From Bifidobacterium scardovii JCM 12489 = DSM 13734 (GTDB taxonomy: Bacteria; Actinomycetota; Actinomycetes; Actinomycetales; Bifidobacteriaceae): a DNA stretch of 64,000 nucleotides. The position numbers and the translations under genes are program-made. The notes beneath the pieces are model-generated. The model searched no databases. It was not told where the DNA came from and was given only the letters and a program-made list of their open reading frames with translations. This document shows positions 1-8,935 of this stretch, one piece after another. The number at the start of each line of letters is the position of its first letter. Positions within the stretch are counted from its first letter, which is position 1. Location of the stretch: assembly GCF_001042635.1 (NCBI RefSeq), contig NZ_AP012331.1, positions 2,542,001-2,606,000 on the forward strand, read 5' to 3'.

Positions 1-386
1 GAAACATCTTCAATATCAGAAACTCTATTAAAATCAAAATATACTATATCTACATTGCTGGATATAGCACATTCCATAAGCAACTCTACCGAACGCTCAG
101 CAATCCAATCATCAGAGTCAACAAACAAGACATATTCACCTGTCGAAGAACAAACACCAGTCTCTCTTGCTCCAGGTAATCCTTTGTTTTCTTGATGCAA
201 AACTCTAATTCGCTCATCTTTTTCAGCCCACTGATCGCATTTCTCAGGAGATGAGTCCGTGGAGCCGTCATCAACAACAATGATTTCAAGATGAGAATAT
301 GTCTGAGAAACGATACTACTGATACATTTATCAAGAAACTTCTCAACATTAAAAACTGGAACAATAATACTTACTAATGGCTTCAT
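1..386 (-). CDS. Family 2 glycosyltransferase, 3' end outside window
   Basis: Only the first ~128 residues are present; the gene runs off the left edge. The N-terminus (MKPLVSIIVPVFNVEKF) is the typical start of a GT-A fold family 2 glycosyltransferase. VDDGSTD (nucleotide-sugar binding) and FVDSDD (the DXD-like metal-binding motif near residue 95) are both visible. An AGGA ribosome site lies 8 bases before the ATG. The gene follows the next glycosyltransferase by 13 bases, so it is co-transcribed in the exopolysaccharide operon. It would transfer a sugar from an NDP-sugar to the lipid-linked repeat unit on the cytoplasmic side of the membrane. Sugar and linkage cannot be read. Base composition is AT-rich. 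Confidence 0.85.
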   Translation of the reverse strand, partial: MKPLVSIIVPVFNVEKFLDKCISSIVSQTYSHLEIIVVDDGSTDSSPEKCDQWAEKDERIRVLHQENKGLPGARETGVCSSTGEYVLFVDSDDWIAERSVELLMECAISSNVDIVYFDFNRVSDIEDV

Positions 387-399
387 ATCAATATCCTGA

Positions 400-1383
400 T
401 CAGTGTTTTACAATCATTTTCTTCAAAGGAACAACAAAATTGAATATAAATCTAAATAGACTCAACTTTATTAAAAATAATTTAAATTTATTATTATTAT
501 CAATAACATCTGACGGCATCTTGACACATTCATTGCAAATAGTGTCTTTGAGCCACTTAATGACATCCGCTTGCTTGGCAAAACCTAAGTGTGAAATAAA
601 ATGCTTAAGAAAAGCATTATACCCGGCAACATAAATACTATGATCATATTCTTTAAGAAACTCGATCATTTCATGATATGAAGCCATTTCATCCATATAG
701 TATTTAATATGATCATACGAAGTCTTTTTATGCACAATCGATCCAGATCGTTGTCGATAGAAGTAGTAGCACTCAGGAACAAACAATCCGTGCTCTGCCC
801 TCGCGACGATCTTGTACGTTGTCGCCAGATCTTCTGCCATTCTACCATCAGGAAAAGAAATATCCTTATATAAAGCTGTTTTAGACATAAAATGCCAAGC
901 ATAGCTATGTACTTGAGCACTCGCTATTTTCAATAACAAATCCGGAACAATTTCTTCTGAGTCAGTTAATTGTATGGAATCGCTATTTTCTAAAGAAGTA
1001 CCCTCGTGATATCCAAAGAAAACAATATCTTGCTTAGTTCTCTTCATTCTCTCTACGCAGGAACCAATCATGTACGATGAGGTTATTTTATCATCAGAAT
1101 CAATGAAAAAGACAAAACCATCGCTGATCATTTTTAATCCTGTGTTTCTAGCTGCAGAAAGACCTTGGTTGGTCTGATGCACGACCCGGATTCTTTTATC
1201 GTGCTGAGCCCATTTGTCACAACAATCTTGACTACCGTCTGTTGATCCGTCATCAACAAGTATGATATCCAGATTACGGTACAACTGATCAACAATGCTT
1301 TCTACGCATTCATCTACATAATCACAAACGTTATATATCGGAATGACAACATGCACAACTTCAGTATCGAGCATATTCTTCAT
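400..1383 (-). CDS. Family 2 glycosyltransferase of EPS locus
   Basis: A 327-residue GT-A glycosyltransferase with HVVIPIYNVCDYVDECVES at the start, LVDDGSTDGS near residue 42 and FFIDSDDKI near residue 95, which carries the DXD-like metal site. The C-terminal half lacks membrane spans. I chose the ATG at 1383: AAGGA sits 5 bases before it, while the ATG at 1389 would overlap that ribosome site. It lies 8 bases after the neighbouring glycosyltransferase and belongs to the same transcript. The family assembles exopolysaccharide repeat units on undecaprenyl phosphate. The DNA is much more AT-rich than the chromosome to the right, and rare codons (ATA, AGA) are frequent, as expected for an imported locus. 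Confidence 0.88.
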   Translation of the reverse strand: MKNMLDTEVVHVVIPIYNVCDYVDECVESIVDQLYRNLDIILVDDGSTDGSQDCCDKWAQHDKRIRVVHQTNQGLSAARNTGLKMISDGFVFFIDSDDKITSSYMIGSCVERMKRTKQDIVFFGYHEGTSLENSDSIQLTDSEEIVPDLLLKIASAQVHSYAWHFMSKTALYKDISFPDGRMAEDLATTYKIVARAEHGLFVPECYYFYRQRSGSIVHKKTSYDHIKYYMDEMASYHEMIEFLKEYDHSIYVAGYNAFLKHFISHLGFAKQADVIKWLKDTICNECVKMPSDVIDNNNKFKLFLIKLSLFRFIFNFVVPLKKMIVKH

Positions 1384-1391
1384 ATTCATCC

Positions 1392-2399
1392 TTAATTTTC
1401 ATGACGATGACGAGAAATCACAGACATCATTGCCAATAGTCCAAACTTGGAAAGAATAAATTCAATTTTGTTTGTAACACTAATTTCATTAAAAGGTATT
1501 TTTTTTATATACTCGTTTATTATCCGTAAAATTCTTTTCTTAGTAATTTTATAGTCATTACCAGAAAATTGATTCTTGATATTGTATGACCAAATTAAGC
1601 TTGTATATAGATTTTTAATCGCCCAATTATTCTGGGTCACGAATAATGACGGATAATTCTCTTCAGAATATCTACTTATTTCTTCAATACTTGTCACATA
1701 ATCCATAACCAATTGTGGACTTTTTTTGTCAAGAATAGATCCGCTCCGCATACGATAAAAATATAATGAATCATTAATTAATGCAATTTTGTTCGCAGAA
1801 GAAATGATCTTGTATGTTGTTGCCAGATCTTCCATCAGTCTATCTTTAGGATAGTCGATCGAAGATCCTACATAAATACTCCTTAATGCGAGGAAAGACC
1901 AAGCGTAGTTCGGTATTTTCTCTTTCCACATCCATTCGAGTATTTGCTCTGAAGAAAAACAAGATTCCGGATAAATAAAACCATTATCATTATTACCTGA
2001 TGAGATAGCCGTCCCATCTTCTTTCATACAGGAAAACTTAAACATAACAACATCAGCATTCCATCTACAAGCAGTATCTACAGCGCACTGCACCAATGAC
2101 GGATCTATAACATCGTCAGAATCAACGCAATACACATACTTTCCTGAGGCGTACCTTATCCCTGCATTACGCGCATCGGATAATCCACCATTATCTTTAT
2201 GGATAACAGAAATTCGTAAATCACGTTTTTCCCATTCATCACACATAGCGGGGCAACGATCAGGAGAGCCATCGTCCACCAATATTATTTCTATATTTTT
2301 ATACTTTTGATTAACAATGGAATAAATACACTTATCCAGATACTGTTCAACTTTAAATATTGGAACAACAATTGAAACGAGTGGTGAATCGTCAAACAT
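1392..2399 (-). CDS. Family 2 glycosyltransferase of EPS locus
   Basis: A 335-residue GT-A glycosyltransferase starting MFDDSPLVSIVVPIFKVEQ. VDDGSPDRCP lies near residue 42 and VYCVDSDDVID near residue 95. The ATG at 2399 is preceded by GGAG with 6 bases spacing. An upstream in-frame codon at 2477 would overlap the preceding polymerase gene and add a hydrophobic stretch unlike the family. The order EpsG-like polymerase, then three family 2 transferases, all minus strand with gaps under 30 bases, argues for one operon. It resembles the next two transferases along its whole length, including a shared RLMEDLATTYKI motif, so the three may descend from tandem duplication. Specificity is unknown. 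Confidence 0.88.
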   Translation of the reverse strand: MFDDSPLVSIVVPIFKVEQYLDKCIYSIVNQKYKNIEIILVDDGSPDRCPAMCDEWEKRDLRISVIHKDNGGLSDARNAGIRYASGKYVYCVDSDDVIDPSLVQCAVDTACRWNADVVMFKFSCMKEDGTAISSGNNDNGFIYPESCFSSEQILEWMWKEKIPNYAWSFLALRSIYVGSSIDYPKDRLMEDLATTYKIISSANKIALINDSLYFYRMRSGSILDKKSPQLVMDYVTSIEEISRYSEENYPSLFVTQNNWAIKNLYTSLIWSYNIKNQFSGNDYKITKKRILRIINEYIKKIPFNEISVTNKIEFILSKFGLLAMMSVISRHRHEN

Positions 2400-2427
2400 T
2401 TTTTCTCCAAAAAAGTAGGAAGTATAC

Positions 2428-3546
2428 CTATTCCATAAGAATATACGGAACCACAGATTGATAACCACGTATTCCAATAAAATAATAACAAGAAATAAAT
2501 GATGTAACTATAATCACTAACACAACAAACATCACCAATCTTTTATCATCCATGCTTGACAGTACATATAAGAAATAAGAAATAAGGAATATAATAAAAA
2601 AATCAGCAAACCTTGCAAGCGACATACTGCCGACAAAAGCATTCAAGAGACAAACATAGGCAAGAGATCCTCCGAGAAGTATCTCTCTCGAATGAAATAT
2701 AGATATATCCTTATCAGATAACAAACTGTTCCTTGTTCTATTATTTACAAAATAGTCAAATAATAAACAAAAAACAAAAATAATATTAGGAATAAGAATA
2801 GTAAAGAGTATATATTGAAAGGATCCCATAGCATCAAATTGATTGCCCGATGCGTAGTGCGAATATTTTGAAATCAAATGAGTAAAAATTCCCATTACTT
2901 TTTCAGGACCTATAATCCTAACAAAAAAAGAAACTAAATACGCCCCTAATATCACTGTAGATGACCAAGAGGATCGAAGCATGGGCACGAGGACTGCAAG
3001 CAAAAGAACAGCAGCCACGGCATAATGAATAGAGAATGCGACAATAAAACAAATTATGCTAAATATATATTTCTTTTTATAAGCAAGAACAAATGCGATT
3101 AGAGCAAATCCAAGAGCAAAATATTGTCGCGACGTGTTTAGAGCATTAAAAAAAGGCTGAAGAGTGAAGAACAAGAGAGGTAATAAAGACCACATTGATT
3201 CCTTGATCATAGTTTTTGTAAAAATAAAAATCGCCATATATAAAACTATGCTCTCAATAACAAAAATTATTTGAAAACTGAAACCATGATCCGCAAGGAC
3301 GCGATTTAAACTACAATAACCAAACTCCATCGGACAATACTGTGAGTCGTATAACTGTCTCCAAGAAAATATATTAAAATAAGAAATATTATCTGTACCA
3401 ACTGTTAGCCCGCGGCCAGCAGTCATAACCCCCATACTCGTACATTGCAATGCAAGCAGGAGAAGCCGCGCACTCCTTATACAAATAAGCCATGACAGAA
3501 CAGCACAAATCGCCAGAATTGTAAAAAGTATTATATAAGGAGTCAA
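2428..3546 (-). CDS. EpsG-like membrane protein, probable EPS polymerase
   Basis: A 372-residue, very hydrophobic protein with about ten predicted membrane spans. The middle sequence (TLQPFFNALNTSRQYFALGF) is the signature region of EpsG/Wzy-type oligosaccharide polymerases: R-Q before an aliphatic helix, after a loop containing GTD and Y residues. Such proteins join lipid-linked repeat units on the outer face of the membrane. The start is probably the TTG at 3546, with GAAAG about 9 bases upstream; no ATG occurs before residue 38. It lies between glycosyltransferases on the same strand and is AT-rich. A second polymerase/ligase-like gene lies at 8936-10258, so this locus has two candidates for the role. 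Confidence 0.75.
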   Translation of the reverse strand: MTPYIILFTILAICAVLSWLICIRSARLLLLALQCTSMGVMTAGRGLTVGTDNISYFNIFSWRQLYDSQYCPMEFGYCSLNRVLADHGFSFQIIFVIESIVLYMAIFIFTKTMIKESMWSLLPLLFFTLQPFFNALNTSRQYFALGFALIAFVLAYKKKYIFSIICFIVAFSIHYAVAAVLLLAVLVPMLRSSWSSTVILGAYLVSFFVRIIGPEKVMGIFTHLISKYSHYASGNQFDAMGSFQYILFTILIPNIIFVFCLLFDYFVNNRTRNSLLSDKDISIFHSREILLGGSLAYVCLLNAFVGSMSLARFADFFIIFLISYFLYVLSSMDDKRLVMFVVLVIIVTSFISCYYFIGIRGYQSVVPYILME

Positions 3547-3591
3547 TGCTAGATCTTTCTTCTACAAAATGGTCATTTTAAAGAAAGTACT

Positions 3592-4845
3592 TTAATCTCT
3601 AAATTGGGCAACAAATTGCCTTAAATAAGAAGAGGGTGATAGATTTTCACTCAATGACCTTCCACGAGATCCCATATTCTCCCTTTTTAAAGGATTATTC
3701 ACAAGATCTCTAATGGCGATTGCCATATTAGCAACAATGTTATCATCCTTTTTGAGAATCACAGCTGCTTGATCGTCAGCATACTCAGGGATACCTCCGG
3801 ACTTGGTCGTGATCAAAGGCCTACCGGAAGCCAATGCCTCAATGACGGCCAGCGGTGCAGGATCATTCCATATTGAAGGCAGACAGCAGATATCAGACAT
3901 TGCATATATAGCAGGCATATCCGCATAATCGACAAATCCAGTAAACCGTATTCTATCATTGGCCTGCTGAGCCATCTCAGCAAGTTTTTGCTCAAAGGGA
4001 CTCTGAATATTCGAATTATAGAAGAATGCTCCTGCAATTACCAGAAACGTATTAGGCGCATCGGCGAGCAGGAAAGCCTCCAAGAGTTCCTTGGCACCTT
4101 TCTCTTCAGTCAATCGTCCCGAAAAGAGAAGAACTATGCCGTCCTCTGGAATGTCCAGTTTTCCCCGAAAATCTTTGCCACGCTGCTGAATCAACTCATT
4201 GCTGGGATTGAATCTCTCGGTATCGACGCAGTTTCTCCATACTGCTTTCTGAGATTCAATCAAACCCGAGTCTGTTTCTTTTTTGAGAAAAACATCAAGC
4301 GTATCGACAATAAATCTGGAAACTCCCAGAACTTTATGCACTTGAGATATCTCATCCAAGCAACCGAAACCACCTGTCAATTCATTATGTAGGTGATAAT
4401 ACACTCTTCCTTTGTATCTTTTCGCGTTCCCATACTTCTTCATCACCATAAAGAGTGTGGCATGATTTTCAATAAGAACAGCGTCAAGATCCTCATTAGA
4501 AAGCTTCTTGGCAACCTTGCTGATATACCATAAACGCTGCGCTATATACCGGTAGCTCATCAACTTCTTTTTACGCAGCACATATTTCGCAAATGTATAA
4601 ATGCCTGAATCCGCAAACTTCACGAACCAAGGAGTCTTGACAAACTCAAACTTTGCATGATCAAAATTCTTTGACTCTTCTTCAACGCCCTCAGTCCAAG
4701 TGGAATATACGGTGAAATTGAACGAAGATTGCCTCTCATTCTCTCGTAAGAGCATCATGTCCAAAGCTTCTACAGCTCCACCAAGTACATTGGGAACTGG
4801 CAAATATCCGGAAGTGACTATCCCCACGCGTGGTAATCTATGCAT
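3592..4845 (-). CDS. Family 4 glycosyltransferase
   Basis: A 417-residue GT-B fold protein. The N-terminal Rossmann half begins MHRLPRVGIVTSGYLPVPNVLGG. The C-terminal half carries ILLFSGRLTEEKGAKELLEAF near residue 240 and the donor-binding block PAPLAVIEALASGRPLITT near residue 335, where the second Glu of the E-x7-E motif is replaced by the sequence around GGIPEY. It retains the donor sugar configuration in the known family. The ATG at 4845 was chosen over an upstream codon at 4902 because the longer form overlaps the preceding gene; GGGAG lies 10 bases before 4845. It is part of the minus-strand EPS operon. Confidence 0.86.
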   Translation of the reverse strand: MHRLPRVGIVTSGYLPVPNVLGGAVEALDMMLLRENERQSSFNFTVYSTWTEGVEEESKNFDHAKFEFVKTPWFVKFADSGIYTFAKYVLRKKKLMSYRYIAQRLWYISKVAKKLSNEDLDAVLIENHATLFMVMKKYGNAKRYKGRVYYHLHNELTGGFGCLDEISQVHKVLGVSRFIVDTLDVFLKKETDSGLIESQKAVWRNCVDTERFNPSNELIQQRGKDFRGKLDIPEDGIVLLFSGRLTEEKGAKELLEAFLLADAPNTFLVIAGAFFYNSNIQSPFEQKLAEMAQQANDRIRFTGFVDYADMPAIYAMSDICCLPSIWNDPAPLAVIEALASGRPLITTKSGGIPEYADDQAAVILKKDDNIVANMAIAIRDLVNNPLKRENMGSRGRSLSENLSPSSYLRQFVAQFRD

Positions 4846-4882
4846 CGTACAATCTCCCGTTTTCGGCATATACTTGCTATTA

Positions 4883-6004
4883 CTAGGAAATAGTAGCAGC
4901 AAGCGTTAGGTACCAATCGCACAATTCTCGTGCGCTATCTGAAATGTCGTATCCTGATTGGCAAATACGAGTCTGCTCATTCGAATGTTCCGCAGACACT
5001 GAAACTGCGGCAAGGGCGTTAACCCACCCGTTAGAATCGCGGAGCGATAAAAATGCCACAAGCTCTGGAATCAGAACAACCTCCTGCGGCACGAAAGATG
5101 AAGCCAGCACCGGCAAGCCCGCAGCCTGTGCTTCAACAGCGACCATACCGAGTCCTTCATATGTCGATGGAAACATAAGTACATCAAGCGCTTGGTAAAA
5201 CTTGCTGACATCTTGCCTCACACCCAGTAACCGTACTGAATTCTCAATTCCAAGTTCATGGATGCGTGCTTCAACCTGCTCACGCATTTCACCGTCACCA
5301 ATAAACACAAGAACGGCATCAGACCGCTTACGTAATAATTTCGAAAAAACGTCTAGCGTGAACAGGGGATTCTTTTGAAAGCACAGACGACCGATCTGAC
5401 CTATAACAAGCTGATTAGGCTGAACACCGAGTTCTTTCCGTACTACATCACGGACAGTCTTGTTAAAGCGAAACGCGTTCGGATCAATCGCGTTATGAAT
5501 AATGCGAACTTTCCCCGAGTCAGCAAGTTTCTTGCCAAAAAGCCATCGTGCCGTGTGCATGGCACAAGCAGCATAGTGGGTTGGATATACCGTCGCGAAT
5601 GGCTTTAAAACTGTCTTTACAGCATTTTTTGCATACTCACGTGGATTACTCGTACTATGGCTATGAGCGATTCTCACTGGTACTGCAGCATGTTTGGCAG
5701 CCATGAGAGGAAAAACGCTTAATGCGTTTACATGAGAATGCACAATGACAGGTCTAATCTCGCGGAATAAACGTTCGCACTCTCGTAGATATTGAGATAA
5801 CCTCTTATACGTCGGAACAAAGAAAACACGTCCGCCCAACGCTGTGATCTCATCAGTCGGGACTACAGTTGAGTCCTCCAACACCACAAAATCGAATTGA
5901 ACTTGACTTCTATCAATATGACGGTAGTGATTGAGCACGGTAGCCTCCACACCACCACCTGTCATACGGCCAACGACCTGAGCCACACGCAAAGGACCCA
6001 TCAT
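4883..6004 (-). CDS. Family 4 glycosyltransferase
   Basis: A 373-residue GT-B glycosyltransferase. The start RVAQVVGRMTGGGVEATVLN is the acceptor-side glycine-rich loop of the GT4 EpsF/CapM type. HSHSTSN is near residue 120, IGQIGRLCFQKNPLFTLDVF near residue 210, and TYEGLGMVAVEAQAAGLPVL near residue 290 is the donor-binding E-x7-E region. AGGAG precedes the first ATG (6004) by 7 bases. The gene starts just after a long perfect hairpin (6028-6079), so its expression may be reduced relative to the glycosidase gene upstream. Base composition is intermediate between the AT-rich transferases to the left and the GC-rich chromosome to the right. Confidence 0.88.
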   Translation of the reverse strand: MMGPLRVAQVVGRMTGGGVEATVLNHYRHIDRSQVQFDFVVLEDSTVVPTDEITALGGRVFFVPTYKRLSQYLRECERLFREIRPVIVHSHVNALSVFPLMAAKHAAVPVRIAHSHSTSNPREYAKNAVKTVLKPFATVYPTHYAACAMHTARWLFGKKLADSGKVRIIHNAIDPNAFRFNKTVRDVVRKELGVQPNQLVIGQIGRLCFQKNPLFTLDVFSKLLRKRSDAVLVFIGDGEMREQVEARIHELGIENSVRLLGVRQDVSKFYQALDVLMFPSTYEGLGMVAVEAQAAGLPVLASSFVPQEVVLIPELVAFLSLRDSNGWVNALAAVSVSAEHSNEQTRICQSGYDISDSARELCDWYLTLAATIS

Positions 6005-6027
6005 TAAAATACTCCTAAATAAAGTTA

Positions 6028-6079
6028 CGGATAAGAGGTGAATACATCCAGAGCCTCGGATGTATTCACCTCTTATCCG
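6028..6079 (-). terminator. Perfect 22-bp inverted repeat, terminator or attenuator
   Basis: The arms 6028-6049 and 6058-6079 are exact reverse complements with an 8-base loop. It lies 26 bases after the glycosidase stop codon and 23 bases before the next gene's start. No strong T-run follows on the minus strand, so it may be a partial terminator or an mRNA-stabilising hairpin inside the operon. Confidence 0.6.
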
Positions 6080-6105
6080 ATCATATTCGTAATTCTACAA
6101 GAATC

Positions 6106-8805
6106 TCATCGAATACCTGCTATACCCTCGCTGCGGGCAAAGGGCGAGTTCTCATCCAAATTGAAATAACTGTTGTCAACTCCCGGAAATTGGCTCAAAC
6201 TCCTAGAGGATTTACTCCACGACGCATACACCGTTTCGTCGTGCCAGATGCGCAACGCGTTGAAATCAACCTTGTCCAGGTAGCTCTTGCTCCACGACCA
6301 GCCGGCGAACGTATAGCCCACACGCGACGGATCCTTCGGAACCGACACCTGACCATCCTGAACTACTGTTTGATCCGGAACAGTACTACCACCGTTCGAA
6401 TCAAACCGAACCGTGTAATTGCGGGTCCACGACGCATACACCGTCGTATCCTTCCAAATACGCAGCGCATTGAAATCAACTTTGTCCAAGTAGCTCTTGC
6501 TCCACGACCAGCCGGCGAACGTATAGCCCACACGCGACGGATCCTTCGGCACGGTAACGGCGTCGCCTTGCTTGACCTCTTGCGCAGGAACTGACTCACC
6601 ACCTTGGGCATCGAACGTCACTGTATATCGGCGAGTAGAAGTCCATTGAGCAAATAAGATGACATCGCCACTCACACGATACGTCTTCAGATCAATCGGC
6701 TGAGTACCGGCAGCGTCCAGAGACCAACCATTGAACGAATACTGAGCCGGGTCAGTCCATTCCGGGCTGCTGGAAAGATCAAGCAGATCACCGGATTTCA
6801 CAGACTTTGCCGGATATGCCTTTCCTCCACGCGTATCAAACGTCACCATATAGGAAGGAGGCGTTACATTGACTGGGGCTTCAGGAATAGCGGGAGAAGA
6901 GTTGGACCCATAGACAGTGATCTCCTGCAAACCTTCAAGAGGCTTATTCCACCCGGATATATCCGAAACTTCATCCCAACTGTTCACAGTAAGTCGCACG
7001 TACCGCCCTGTAACGGTTCCCGAATACGCATTCGGAACAAACCCCATGAACGTATTCGCCGAACCATCCGTGACTTGGCTGTAGTTCGTTCCATCCTGAC
7101 TGACCGACAACGAATACTTGTAATTCGTATAAGCGTCATCATTTAAATGTGTGGTGAAATCGACTTCACTTATGGCGCTCGACACGCCCAAATCCACTGT
7201 TACCGTATAAGGACTCTTCGTGTGAGAGATATATCCACTTGATTCTGAATCCATCCCATCGGTCAATGCCAAAGTATTGCCGTTTTCGGAATCCACCGCG
7301 ACGCGGCCCCGGGACAGATTCCGACCAATTTGTACGGGAACCGCACCGTATTCCTTATCGAAATCAACCTGCGGATACCATGCAGTATCAGCATAAGTAA
7401 CGTTCATCGCAATGGGGAAGACTCTCCACGCATTCTTCAGTGCGGACTGCGGATTTCTATTAGCACCCCAATGCTGTCCCACTATGGTATACGTAGTACG
7501 TTTCGTACCTGAATCCGTACGAAGCCATCCAAATTGAGCATCATTGGTCGAAGCATTGCCGATTTCCTGCAGCGGAGACCAAGGGCCAGCTATTGAATCC
7601 GCATAAGCATACTTCGTTTGAGACGGATACCAGCCTCTCACCCCCGAACTAAAGAAGAAGTATTTACCATTGATCTTCTGGATTCCAGGAGCCTCACGCT
7701 TTTCACCTTGGAAGAGCGTCGCCACAAGTTCAGACGGAGCATTCCACTCACGATTCAGCTTAATCAGAACTGTATCGGTATTGCTATGTGCAGCAGCTAC
7801 GATATACGCCGTATTATCGTCATCCACGAAGAGTGCCAAATCACCAACATCCTGATTCAACGGCCGATCAGCGAAATAGCTCTTAACAGTTCCGGACTCG
7901 GGATCGATATCAACCAGCAAAAGCCCTAACGTCTTATTGAGCTGACCATACAATATCGCATCGCCAGTTACGGTATTCCGTGTCCGGTTAGCATGCTGCA
8001 TAGTCGCATTCGCGAGTTTCCAATCCGTACCAGTCTTCGAATCCTTCACTTTAAAGGATGTGTCACACTGGAAATGCGTCCGCGTATTGTTCAGCTGTGT
8101 CCAGAAATCCCAAGAGACACGCTGCGTGATCGAGAGCCCGCCGCCATCGTTATCGTTCCAGTTAAATGTGCTTTCACGACGATCCCAGTTGCTGACATGA
8201 CGGCGTCCCCAGTACGTAACCAGTTGGTTGAAAGCCGGGCACTGCGTTCCGGTCACCACCGTTTCGGGATTGCTCTGATTCCAATCGGAAGGGTTTTCGG
8301 TCGATCCGGTCTGAGTAGTCGGGAATACTACATCCTGCTTTGCCAGTGGATTATTCCAGACCTGTTGAGCAGGTACAACATTGTTTTGGGTGAATGTTGT
8401 CTGTGACGGAGTAAAAGTCTCGACATCGTTGGTGGAAGCAGTTGCGATGACGGACGACCCCGACTTGGCCTGCACCTCGTATGCATACTGTTGGCCATCC
8501 GACAGACCGTAGTCATCCATAGTCGCGCTTGAAGTGGCGCCTACTTCAACGCGCGCGTCACCCTGCTTGCGGAACACCGTATATGAATCCGCACCACTCA
8601 CTTTTTGCCAGAAAACCTTGGCGTTATCAGCACCATTCTCACCACTCAACTTAAAAACTTGAGCAGCGGCCCGAAAAGCAGGCCCTTCCGCATACGCGGT
8701 TCGGGACACAATACCCACTGTTAGGCAGATGGCCGCGGACACAGCCAGAGCAACAATCCGGCCAAGCCTGATTCTTGACAACCTTCGGGATCCTAAATGA
8801 AGCAA
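6106..8805 (-). CDS. Secreted GH43-like glycosidase with CBM and InlB-type repeats
   Basis: An 899-residue exported protein. Residues 1-40 are a signal peptide ending TAYAEG. Residues 43-130 look like a fibronectin type III module. Residues ~140-480 resemble a five-bladed GH43 domain, with the motifs LALFVDDDNTAYIV and GEKREAPGIQ carrying the likely Asp and Glu; the layout resembles exo-beta-1,3-galactanase-type GH43. Residues ~490-650 are a discoidin/CBM32-like module. Three InlB B-type (Flg_new) repeats follow (VTFDTRGG, VTFDAQGG, VRFDSNGG), the last two nearly identical in DNA (6281-6339 and 6491-6549 match exactly). There is no LPXTG motif or C-terminal membrane anchor. The start is TTG at 8805 with AGGAGAAGGA just upstream. 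It sits inside the EPS operon; substrate is unproven. Confidence 0.72.
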   Translation of the reverse strand: MLHLGSRRLSRIRLGRIVALAVSAAICLTVGIVSRTAYAEGPAFRAAAQVFKLSGENGADNAKVFWQKVSGADSYTVFRKQGDARVEVGATSSATMDDYGLSDGQQYAYEVQAKSGSSVIATASTNDVETFTPSQTTFTQNNVVPAQQVWNNPLAKQDVVFPTTQTGSTENPSDWNQSNPETVVTGTQCPAFNQLVTYWGRRHVSNWDRRESTFNWNDNDGGGLSITQRVSWDFWTQLNNTRTHFQCDTSFKVKDSKTGTDWKLANATMQHANRTRNTVTGDAILYGQLNKTLGLLLVDIDPESGTVKSYFADRPLNQDVGDLALFVDDDNTAYIVAAAHSNTDTVLIKLNREWNAPSELVATLFQGEKREAPGIQKINGKYFFFSSGVRGWYPSQTKYAYADSIAGPWSPLQEIGNASTNDAQFGWLRTDSGTKRTTYTIVGQHWGANRNPQSALKNAWRVFPIAMNVTYADTAWYPQVDFDKEYGAVPVQIGRNLSRGRVAVDSENGNTLALTDGMDSESSGYISHTKSPYTVTVDLGVSSAISEVDFTTHLNDDAYTNYKYSLSVSQDGTNYSQVTDGSANTFMGFVPNAYSGTVTGRYVRLTVNSWDEVSDISGWNKPLEGLQEITVYGSNSSPAIPEAPVNVTPPSYMVTFDTRGGKAYPAKSVKSGDLLDLSSSPEWTDPAQYSFNGWSLDAAGTQPIDLKTYRVSGDVILFAQWTSTRRYTVTFDAQGGESVPAQEVKQGDAVTVPKDPSRVGYTFAGWSWSKSYLDKVDFNALRIWKDTTVYASWTRNYTVRFDSNGGSTVPDQTVVQDGQVSVPKDPSRVGYTFAGWSWSKSYLDKVDFNALRIWHDETVYASWSKSSRSLSQFPGVDNSYFNLDENSPFARSEGIAGIR
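6281..6549 (-). repeat. 210-bp-spaced direct repeats encoding InlB-type domains
   Basis: The 59 bases at 6281-6339 recur without a mismatch at 6491-6549. They encode the PSRVGYTFAGWSWSKSYL core of two adjacent extracellular repeat domains. The identity indicates a recent duplication or ongoing gene conversion, so copy number may vary between strains. Confidence 0.85.
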
Positions 8806-8935
8806 GTCCTTCTCCTCTCCTACTTCCCTTTTTCAATATGATATATCCGACTTGAAACAACCCGGCTCAGCAAGATCCCTCTATGAGAATGAATTGTCTC
8901 CATAAGCAGCGGCCTCGTCGCCCATTGTGCACGAA

